Shown here: positions 27,770 to 34,023 of the stretch, in pieces
How the letters are laid out: each line of letters begins with the position of its first letter
Numbering within the stretch: the first letter of the stretch is position 1
IMG/VR virus record: IMGVR_UViG_3300031857_000718
Location: 1-34,023 of that record
Direction: 5' to 3' (one strand)
Length of the DNA: 34,023 bases
Source of the DNA: a virus
Made by a program: the position numbers and the translations under genes
Notes under the pieces: generated by a model
Database searches by the model: none
The model's input: the letters and a program-made list of their open reading frames with translations, nothing else
Told to the model about the DNA's origin: nothing

Positions 27770-30012
27770 TATGCGGGTACCTCACCTTCAGGCGCTGCGT
27801 TTTCCGCCAGCGCGTTTTCTGGGGTAGCCTCTGCTGGAGGCTGTGCCTGATTCTCTGGCTGGTTAAGCGACTGCGTACCAGCCGCTGGAGCCTGTAGTGT
27901 TCTTGCTGTATTCTGGACGCTTGCCTGTTGCTGAGCAAATTGCTCGGCAGCAGCCTGCTGTTGCTGTAGTCCCATCTGCTGGAACATCTGCATCAGGTTC
28001 GCCATTGCCATGACGGACGATGGGTTGAGGGTGGCGTCTGTTTGCTCCTCGCGGATGACAATCATTTCGCCTTCTGGGTCCTCTACGCCCACGCGGTCCA
28101 TAGCACGCTCTGCGCTCCAGATACGGTTCTGGACCAGGTTGATCGCCGTCTGTGCCAGTTCGAGCGTGTCTCGTGGCGTCAGTTCTGGCGGTGTAATCTC
28201 AAGTCGGTAGTTGCCGTTGAAGACGAGACCAACCTCTGGCTGCTTCGTCTCCCACATCTGGGCGCACATCTTCCACACCTGCTTAATCCAGGAGTAGAGC
28301 AACTTGCGCTTTGGCGCAATGCGTGCCTCGTAGTTGGCGACGAGAGACGCGATGGCGCGGGATGACCCGAGCACGCCCGAAGGCGCAAGCCCGAGGAGGA
28401 GGTCATTAAGCCCCGTCACCACCGCGATCTCTCTGTCGACACGTCGGTTATAGTCTTCAATCTGGAACTGTGGAATGAACGGAGAAATGGATCGGATCTC
28501 GTTGCCTGGTCCAGGCGCCGCCATCTTTCCTGGCTTCGGGATCGCATTGGCTGGGATCTCGTCTGGCGCTTCTGGTCCGACCAACTGGAACATCTGACCG
28601 CCGATGACCGAGTGGATCATCTGAGCCTGATTCGTAATTCGCTCATCCTTCTCGCGGAGCAGTTGCTCTACGTCGTAGAGTTCTGGCTTACCGTATGGGC
28701 TGCCAGGAACCTTGGCGTTTGCAAGGAGGACGTACGGGATCTCTCCGCGGTACTCGCGGTGCGCTGTGTTCTTCACCAGCGTGTTGCCGACGAAGATGGC
28801 ATTGTAGACCGTAGGAGCCTTGCCAGGTGCGCCTGGCACCTTGTACCAGTAGTCGTAGACTTCGACCTGCTGCATCTCGTACGGCGTCTCGCGTCGGAGC
28901 GGGTTGCGCTCAAACTGATTCTGGTAGACGTTGGCGATTGGGTCATCATGGGTCGATGCGGTGTAGTTGTACCACTTCCCGCCCTGCTGCGTGGCGACCA
29001 CCTTGATGCCGTAGTCCTCCTCCACAGCCTGTGGCGACATGCCGTAGGTGTAGAGCGCCCAGTCTAGGCGGCTGAAGTCAGACATGCCGAACCCAAGGTA
29101 TAGGTTCTCTGGCATCTCGACGATGCGGAGGCGTGGGATCTTGTTCTCGGCATCCCAGTAAATCTTGCCAGCGGTGTAGCCGTAGAGCGACTTGATGAAG
29201 CACGCGTCCTCGAGCAGCACGTCGAACTGGTTCTCCTCTGCCCAGCGGAAGAAGAGGCGCTCTGCGTTGGCTGCAATGAGTCGGGAGTCCTTGTCTTCGC
29301 CAGCGGGGATGTAGTTGATAACTGGCATGACCGCCTGTAGCGACGCTGGGATGTTTACATACGCAGCGTGTACGTTGACGGAGACGTGTGCCCGACCAGC
29401 GGTGCGGGCGGTGGCATCCTCTGCCCAGTGGTCTGCACCGCCGAGCGTGATGACGTTTGGATGATAGAGGTTATCGAATCGTCGGAACAGGGCACGAAGT
29501 CGGTTCTGCTCTGGCTCAGAGGTCTGCTTGCGCATAAGAACCTCTCCGAAGAGATTGAACTCAAAGTTTGTGTCTGGGTTGACGTCCTGTACCTCCAGGC
29601 TTGTCTTGAGCATCTTGACTGATGCAGCCTGTACGTCGGTTAGTTTATCAACTTCAAGTTTCGCAAAACGCTTATTGATCGGAGTGCCAACACCGCCAGC
29701 ACTTGCATTCATTGCAACTGGAGATGTGGCAATAGCAGGAGACGTTGCCCGAATACCGCTCTTTGCCTTCGTTACGGATCGAGAGGCTGAGCCAGCGGTT
29801 ACGCGTGCTGGGGTCGCTACTGATACAAGTGGGTTGCCGCCACCAAGCGGCTCTCGGATGACCTCGCCCTTTGAGAGTCGGCGTGCCTTATCTACCGCCT
29901 TGCCGATTGACTGCACCTGGGCTGGCGTAGCGACATCTGGGTCAGTTGTGTACTGACCTGGCACCGCACGCGTCCCCTGGAACGCTCGTGGAACTCCTCG
30001 AACTTTAGCCAT
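27769..30012 (-). CDS. Portal protein
   Basis: Predicted 747 residues, TAATG-coupled to the terminase gene. The core from about residue 235 to 640 has portal features: FFRWAEENQFDVLLEDACFIKSLYGYTAGKIYWD, KIPRLRIVEMPENLYLG, and SPYGKPELYDVEQLLREKDERI, close to podovirus and siphovirus portals of about 700 residues. A dodecamer at one vertex, it is the DNA gate and terminase dock. The N-terminal 130 residues are basic and unstructured, and the C-terminus is a Gln/Ala/Pro-rich tail, probably flexible and facing the head interior. Confidence 0.92.
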   Translation of the reverse strand: MAKVRGVPRAFQGTRAVPGQYTTDPDVATPAQVQSIGKAVDKARRLSKGEVIREPLGGGNPLVSVATPARVTAGSASRSVTKAKSGIRATSPAIATSPVAMNASAGGVGTPINKRFAKLEVDKLTDVQAASVKMLKTSLEVQDVNPDTNFEFNLFGEVLMRKQTSEPEQNRLRALFRRFDNLYHPNVITLGGADHWAEDATARTAGRAHVSVNVHAAYVNIPASLQAVMPVINYIPAGEDKDSRLIAANAERLFFRWAEENQFDVLLEDACFIKSLYGYTAGKIYWDAENKIPRLRIVEMPENLYLGFGMSDFSRLDWALYTYGMSPQAVEEDYGIKVVATQQGGKWYNYTASTHDDPIANVYQNQFERNPLRRETPYEMQQVEVYDYWYKVPGAPGKAPTVYNAIFVGNTLVKNTAHREYRGEIPYVLLANAKVPGSPYGKPELYDVEQLLREKDERITNQAQMIHSVIGGQMFQLVGPEAPDEIPANAIPKPGKMAAPGPGNEIRSISPFIPQFQIEDYNRRVDREIAVVTGLNDLLLGLAPSGVLGSSRAIASLVANYEARIAPKRKLLYSWIKQVWKMCAQMWETKQPEVGLVFNGNYRLEITPPELTPRDTLELAQTAINLVQNRIWSAERAMDRVGVEDPEGEMIVIREEQTDATLNPSSVMAMANLMQMFQQMGLQQQQAAAEQFAQQQASVQNTARTLQAPAAGTQSLNQPENQAQPPAEATPENALAENAAPEGEVPA

Positions 30013-31508
30013 TAATCACTTCCTCCGTAATAGGAAAATACTGGGTCTTTGACTGGTTGATCTGGATTTCTCACTGCGTGCCAAACGGCAAGTGCGAGAG
30101 CCATTACTGCGTCTGTTTCCAATTTCTTATCGTTTAGTTTGTACGACAGCAACTGCCTGCGAAGATCGTCCCACGGCTGCCCTCGTGGGATCACCAACTG
30201 CTTTTTGTCAAGCAGTGACTTCAGCGTCGCCAGGAGGACCAACTTCTTGGACTTTGTGCCACCGAAGTCATATCCCCTGAGCGGCTTGATGACGTTAAAC
30301 TCTTGACGGAACAGGCGTCCGCCCATCCCAGTCTCGTCGACAATCGTGGTGCAGAATGCACCATCCTGTTGGTAGAGCAGTGCGTTCTCACGCACCATGT
30401 TCACCACAGACGGAATGGTTTGCTTTCCAATACGTCGTCGTGCTCGTACTCCTCGGATTCTGGTTCGGTCTGTGTAATCGAGTACGACCGACCATGTTGA
30501 GTCAGAAGAAATACCTGGGTCACATCCTTGGACGTACCGATGTCCCCTCTGTGGTGCAAACTCTGGAGATGCGTCAGGATCAAAGGCTCCGTCCACAGAC
30601 TGTGCTGCGAAGTATGCGTCTCGCGCCTCGATGAAGTATCCATCGACGTTCTGTGGGACGAGGTACTCGGCTTGCTGTCGGACGATGGCATCGAAGTTTT
30701 CTTTGGTGAGTCCGTATCCAACATTTTCGCGGGTTGAAAGCCGAAAGGAGATAAACTGTGCATCCCGTCCTGGGTTCTCGGGATTTCCCATTTCCCAGAG
30801 GTCGGAGTAGTCCCCGATGCCTTCCGTCGGCGTACCGATGAAATGGAGCGGACCGCCCGTCGATAATCGGCGGAGGTTGAGAACCTCTTGGTAGATCTCC
30901 ACCAAGTGTGGCTCGAACGCCGCCTCGTCGAACGAGATGCCATTCATGTCCTTCCCGAGAAGCGCCTTCGCTTTCTCCTGTGTAGTTCGGAAGTGGATGC
31001 TTGCGCCACCAACAACTGGGTGAAACTTAATCCACAGGTACTCGCCTCGGTACTTCTTATCGACCGTTGCGATGTTCCCAAGTTCTTTGGAGAGCGGGCA
31101 CCCGTTGCCTTTCTGGGCTGGGTGGGATCCGTTGAGGATTGCGCTAATTTCCCGATGGACGAGTTCTGCGGTCTCCTGCTGGATTCCTACGTGGTACCAT
31201 TCGTATGGGGTGTTTGCCCATCGTCGAGCGTCCGAGGGATCGTCATGTTTCGGCTGCTGAACTCCCATTTTGTACATGGCGTGGTGAAGGCAGAGTACCG
31301 CCATCGCAAGCGTTTTCCCCGCACGATTTCCCGCGGAGACAACCGTGGTGAGGTATTTCGGTCTATACCCCGAGTCATCACGCTCTGCGCAGGCTTTCCA
31401 CCATTCCACTTGTCCTCGGTGCCCATTGATATTGAGCCAGCGCCGAGCAAAGAACTCGATGTCAGTGCGACCGAGAGCCAAATCTCGTGCAGTTTCATTA
31501 CCGAGCAC
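30012..31508 (-). CDS. terL: Terminase large subunit
   Basis: Predicted 498 residues if started at GTG 31508, where AAGGGGA lies just upstream. The ATG at 31658 would add 50 unlikely residues and overlap the preceding gene by over 140 bases. ATPase: Walker A GNRAGKT (60-66), Walker B GISFDEAAF with D194/E195. Nuclease: GCDPG (D330), TIVDETG (D391), LETDAVMALA (D466), the three acidic residues of the RNase-H-like domain. It packages and cuts DNA at the portal. Start position is the only doubt. Confidence 0.94.
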   Translation of the reverse strand: MLGNETARDLALGRTDIEFFARRWLNINGHRGQVEWWKACAERDDSGYRPKYLTTVVSAGNRAGKTLAMAVLCLHHAMYKMGVQQPKHDDPSDARRWANTPYEWYHVGIQQETAELVHREISAILNGSHPAQKGNGCPLSKELGNIATVDKKYRGEYLWIKFHPVVGGASIHFRTTQEKAKALLGKDMNGISFDEAAFEPHLVEIYQEVLNLRRLSTGGPLHFIGTPTEGIGDYSDLWEMGNPENPGRDAQFISFRLSTRENVGYGLTKENFDAIVRQQAEYLVPQNVDGYFIEARDAYFAAQSVDGAFDPDASPEFAPQRGHRYVQGCDPGISSDSTWSVVLDYTDRTRIRGVRARRRIGKQTIPSVVNMVRENALLYQQDGAFCTTIVDETGMGGRLFRQEFNVIKPLRGYDFGGTKSKKLVLLATLKSLLDKKQLVIPRGQPWDDLRRQLLSYKLNDKKLETDAVMALALAVWHAVRNPDQPVKDPVFSYYGGSD

Positions 31509-31800
31509 GAGTCCCCTTGTTACGTGCGCTAATTGCTCGTGCCTTCGCCTTAGCGTCAGCCTTGCTGCTTGCGCCCCATGCCTGGAGACTGAGTAGTAGT
31601 CGTGTAGGTTCTCCGTTTGGCTTGCGCTCTGGTCCTGGCATGTTCCCCATACGGGCAAGGAACGATGCTCGTCGTGGGTTATCGCCCTTCTTAACTGGCG
31701 GCTTTAGGGTCCCCTGGGTATAGGATGCGCGACCCTTGGCGTTAAGACCGCCCTTTGGATTCTTACCCTCTTTGCGCTGCCATGCTGCCGTTCGTGGCAT
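31498..31800 (-). CDS. DUF6321-like small basic protein
   Basis: Predicted 100 residues, strongly basic, TAATG-coupled to the GT2 gene. The core RKEGKNPKGGLNAKGRASY and PRRASFLARMGNM follows a small domain I recall as DUF6321 in phages, usually close to structural or packaging genes. Function is unknown. The rich Lys/Arg content suggests nucleic-acid binding or packaging with the terminase next to it. It overlaps the terminase start by 11 bases. Confidence 0.75.
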   Translation of the reverse strand: MPRTAAWQRKEGKNPKGGLNAKGRASYTQGTLKPPVKKGDNPRRASFLARMGNMPGPERKPNGEPTRLLLSLQAWGASSKADAKAKARAISARNKGTRAR

Positions 31801-32342
31801 TATCTCACCTCATTATGGTAATATAGGACTCGATTGCAGAATGCAATAGACTTTGCTTTCTCAACGATTCTGTTGATGAAGGTGCCGTCAGCCTCATAGT
31901 GCCTGTCGGCATATCCAGCAGCCCTGCCCTTGTCGATCTGGACGATGAAGTTTCCAGATGTCGAACTTGAGTGGGCGAACTGAGGATTGGCATTCTTAGA
32001 CCAGCCACAGTATACCACATCATTGCCAGACTCTGCAAGTGTCATCATGTCTAGAATGTAGTCTGGGTGGTAGGAGTCATCATGGTTAAAGAAGCCAGCA
32101 TAGTCGCATGTGGCAAGGTCAAGACCTTTTGCCCTCTTTGCGTGCCCCCAGTCCCCTAGGTTCGGCTCCTCGTAGAAGCGCACTGACGGAAACTCTTCTT
32201 TGAGGCTTGCGATATCAATATCCGAAGCAAGGGCGATAATCTCGTCTGGCTTCCGAACCTGCCATTCATGAAGATCCTTCAGGATTCTTCGCAGGTTATC
32301 CTTGTCCGCATGAGCAGTTACAATCGCTGTTAGTGTCGCCAT
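31800..32342 (-). CDS. Family 2-type glycosyltransferase
   Basis: Predicted 180 residues. GGGAGAAT lies before ATG 32342. The N-terminus TAIVTAHADKDNLRRILKDL is the GT2 start, and GFFNHDDSYHPDYILDMM (about 83-100) is the DxD-like metal and nucleotide-sugar site. At 180 residues it is shorter than most GT2 enzymes (230-320) and may be a minimal catalytic domain. It would use a nucleotide sugar; partner genes are the cytidylyltransferase upstream and the sugar-nucleotide enzymes at 10770-12529. Confidence 0.82.
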   Translation of the reverse strand: MATLTAIVTAHADKDNLRRILKDLHEWQVRKPDEIIALASDIDIASLKEEFPSVRFYEEPNLGDWGHAKRAKGLDLATCDYAGFFNHDDSYHPDYILDMMTLAESGNDVVYCGWSKNANPQFAHSSSTSGNFIVQIDKGRAAGYADRHYEADGTFINRIVEKAKSIAFCNRVLYYHNEVR

Positions 32343-32763
32343 TTATTCTCCCGATAATGTCGCTTGTCGAAATTCCCTTCGTGTAAGGAACGTAGAGCAT
32401 CTTGATTGCTCGATCAGAGAGCCACTGGTCGTCAACGCCAAGTTGGTTCAAAAGATCTGGACCGAACCAGTCGTCTCCGTGTGCAATGTAGGCGATTTGT
32501 CGGTCCGAGATTAAGTCGATTGTCTTGCCGCTGTTTTCGTCCCCAACGTTGATGCACACGTCATCGACGTACTTGCAACCGTTGAGAGCCTCCATTCGCT
32601 CCCCAATCGTCATGATCGGCTTACGCTTGTATCGCTCCGCGAACTCGTCGGTGTTTAGCGATACGAGGACTGGTCCGTATTTCTGACACTCCCTCAGAAA
32701 ACTCATGTGCCCGTAGTGGAACATGTCAAACGTTCCACCGACGTACACCCAGTCTCGACTCAT
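32296..32763 (-). CDS. Cytidylyltransferase (glycerol-3-phosphate type)
   Basis: Predicted 155 residues from ATG 32763 (ATGA overlap). HYGH (16-19) in GGTFDMFHYGH is the nucleotide-binding HxGH motif; TIGERMEAL (52-60) and TKGISTSDII (128-137) follow as in TagD-like enzymes. It makes CDP-glycerol or a related CDP-polyol or CDP-sugar, an activated unit for teichoic-acid-like polymers. After ISTSDIIGRI the tail has three cysteines (about 145-155) and lies in the 47-base overlap with the GT2 gene. Confidence 0.88.
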   Translation of the reverse strand: MSRDWVYVGGTFDMFHYGHMSFLRECQKYGPVLVSLNTDEFAERYKRKPIMTIGERMEALNGCKYVDDVCINVGDENSGKTIDLISDRQIAYIAHGDDWFGPDLLNQLGVDDQWLSDRAIKMLYVPYTKGISTSDIIGRINGDTNSDCNCSCGQG

Positions 32764-33245
32764 CCCTCAACCTCGTGAACGGGCTTCGCCTCGATGATCT
32801 CGTATGTAGTGGTTGCCCCTCCGAGGATCTGCGCTAGTGAGACCATTAGGTCCCTGTCGGCGGTCTTGTCGTTCCGCTTGTCGACCATTTCTTGCGCTCG
32901 CAGACCCTCGGAAAGTGTAGGGGTCATATCGCCCGATTCAACCGCGGAGAACACATAATCTCGGACAAGTGTCGCAAGATCCCTGTGCCCCGCCTTGATG
33001 GTCTTCTGGGCTTGTTCCATCTTCTTGACCGCTTCAATCCTTGCGGATTCATGAGGGGTCGTCAGATGTTCACGCTTATGCTTGCCGAGCGTGTTGCGGC
33101 TAATGTAGTATCCCTCGTCCTTGAGCCAGGATGCGATCTTCAGATCTGGCATCCCGTCCTTCATCCGCTTGTTGATCAACTCAACGAGCGGGCTGCGGCA
33201 GACGTGGCACCCAGTCAGTACTGGGGCAAGGTCTTTGACGTCCAC
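32760..33245 (-). CDS. Terminase small subunit-like DNA-binding protein
   Basis: Predicted 161 residues from GTG 33245, right after the holin stop (TAAGTG). C13 and C16 (CHVC) come first, then an HTH-like segment about 32-60 (DLKIASWLKDEGYYISRNTLGKHKREHL), then helices that could form the ring core. Such proteins recognise packaging sites. The large subunit lies three genes downstream rather than next to it, with two glycan genes and the DUF6321 gene between, so the call is by content and context, not adjacency. Confidence 0.65.
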   Translation of the reverse strand: MDVKDLAPVLTGCHVCRSPLVELINKRMKDGMPDLKIASWLKDEGYYISRNTLGKHKREHLTTPHESARIEAVKKMEQAQKTIKAGHRDLATLVRDYVFSAVESGDMTPTLSEGLRAQEMVDKRNDKTADRDLMVSLAQILGGATTTYEIIEAKPVHEVEG

Positions 33246-33455
33246 TTATTCCTTGTTGCCAAACGCCTTATCGCTTGGGTTGAGCCATCGGATGACGACT
33301 GGAACAACGGCAGCGATGCCAGCGGACAGGACGGACTTCCATCCGTCAGCGCCAAAGTCGAATGCCCCACCGCCAAGCGCAATGAACTGCGCGAGACATG
33401 CGGCGAGGAATGAACGTGCCCAAGATGCGAGTACTGCCTGTGTTGACTTGCTCAT
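33246..33455 (-). CDS. R1t-like holin
   Basis: Predicted 69 residues from ATG 33455, with GGAGAT 6 bases upstream; the frame is open to 33485 but that start lacks a site. Two membrane helices, about 9-26 and 45-59, and the end VIRWLNPSDKAFG, which fits holins of many actinobacterial phages. It would open the membrane so that the lysin reaches the wall. It follows the lysin gene in the operon. Confidence 0.82.
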   Translation of the reverse strand: MSKSTQAVLASWARSFLAACLAQFIALGGGAFDFGADGWKSVLSAGIAAVVPVVIRWLNPSDKAFGNKE

Positions 33456-33463
33456 GTTATCTC

Positions 33464-34023
33464 CTACTTCTTGATGATGACGCACCGACGATGCGGAGCC
33501 TCACCCTTGCTGGAGGCGATTGCCTTCAGTTCCTTCTCTGTAACGATGCAGGCATACTTCTCTGCCTTGAGACCTGAGAATGTTGGGTCAGCGAACTGGA
33601 ATCCAAACTCTGCATCCCAAACTGCTGAAACCATGTGACCATAGGTTGCACCAGCGTGACGACCAACGAACCGCTTGTGCCACGCGCTGATCGCCTGTGG
33701 TGGATAGAACCGAGCAGCCTGGACGTTGATGACGACCGCAGCGCCAGCCTTGAGACTCTTCACCACATCGTCCCAATCTCGCGCCCATCGACCGTTAGCG
33801 CCAAGGACCTTGCAGGTCTTAATGATCTCGGAGAGGTCGGTGGCATTATCAGCCACACCAGGCTTGTCCTTGCGACCAGTTGCCTTCTCCTTTGCCGCAA
33901 CGCCTTCCTTGGCGGTTATTTCCTTGCCAAGGACCCACGAAGATGCGGCTGCGCATGAGGAAGGTCCGCAGTCATCGAGCACGCCACCGCGCTCTACGAG
34001 CGGTAGTTGCGACCTGATCTTTA
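33464..34023 (-). CDS. C39-like cysteine peptidase lysin, 5' end cut by the window
   Basis: At least 186 codons; the frame stays open through the window edge, so the start is outside. Catalytic Cys in LDDCGPSS, His in GHMVSAV and Asp in FADPTFSG are in the order and spacing of C39-like peptidases; GTG 33982 is internal to the likely domain and should not be taken as the start. Such enzymes cut cell-wall peptide bridges. Adjacent holin makes this the endolysin. It is the first visible gene of the late operon. Confidence 0.8.
   Translation of the reverse strand, partial: KIRSQLPLVERGGVLDDCGPSSCAAASSWVLGKEITAKEGVAAKEKATGRKDKPGVADNATDLSEIIKTCKVLGANGRWARDWDDVVKSLKAGAAVVINVQAARFYPPQAISAWHKRFVGRHAGATYGHMVSAVWDAEFGFQFADPTFSGLKAEKYACIVTEKELKAIASSKGEAPHRRCVIIKK

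Noticed and set aside
1-34023. tRNA or rRNA genes
   Set aside because: No cloverleaf with TTCRANY-type T arm, CCA end or rRNA-like segment was noticed by eye; a covariance search would be needed to be sure.

Overview
The window is most of a tailed double-stranded DNA phage genome (Caudoviricetes) or a prophage-like contig. It holds a large terminase, portal, scaffold, P22/N4-gp56-type major capsid protein, neck and tail-tip genes, a holin, a C39-like lysin, a DnaB helicase and an ERF/Cas4-like recombination pair. No integrase, immunity repressor, DNA polymerase, tRNA or CRISPR array was seen. The host is unknown. Frequent GTG/TTG starts, an apparently leaderless promoter, an R1t-like holin and a ReqiPepy6-Gp37-like tail domain fit a Gram-positive, perhaps actinobacterial, host; this is inference only.

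Layout. (1) Positions 1-2848, rightward: short, self-contained early cassettes. Each has a conserved TGATAG-repeat element, a 16-bp palindrome (degenerate in some units), a promoter with 17-bp spacing, a small hairpin at the predicted mRNA 5' end, a ribosome-binding site, one or two small genes and a strong intrinsic terminator. (2) Positions 2849-6748, rightward: the fifth unit drives an overlapping operon of small unknown genes, a secreted RlpA-like double-psi beta-barrel protein, zinc-ribbon proteins, two very small membrane proteins and DnaB. (3) Positions 6738-14036, leftward: accessory and DNA-metabolism genes, including a MazG/DUF1599-like protein, an RmlC-like epimerase, a PD-(D/E)XK-like protein, an SSB-like protein, ERF annealase, a Cas4-like nuclease, two sugar-nucleotide SDR enzymes, a HAD phosphatase and a metallophosphoesterase. 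(4) Positions 14052-34023, leftward: lysis, packaging, head and tail genes. In transcription order these are lysin (cut by the window edge), holin, small terminase-like protein, cytidylyltransferase, GT2, DUF6321-like protein, large terminase, portal, two giant virion proteins, scaffold, capsid, GT4, neck, Dit-like protein, tail tip with Ig repeats, and an XhlA-like protein.

How it works together. Almost every leftward gene is coupled to the next by TAATG, TGATG, ATGA or GTGA overlaps, so few promoters are needed. I found three near-consensus leftward promoters: ahead of the nuclease-ERF genes, inside the metallophosphoesterase gene, and between capsid and GT4. The rightward cassettes instead each carry their own promoter and terminator. 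They look like a regulon under one DNA-binding protein and one RNA-level signal. This cassette array, and especially its covarying CCTA-loop hairpin, is the best candidate for something undescribed. Six sugar-related enzymes spread over the late and middle genes suggest glycan modification of the virion or of the host surface.
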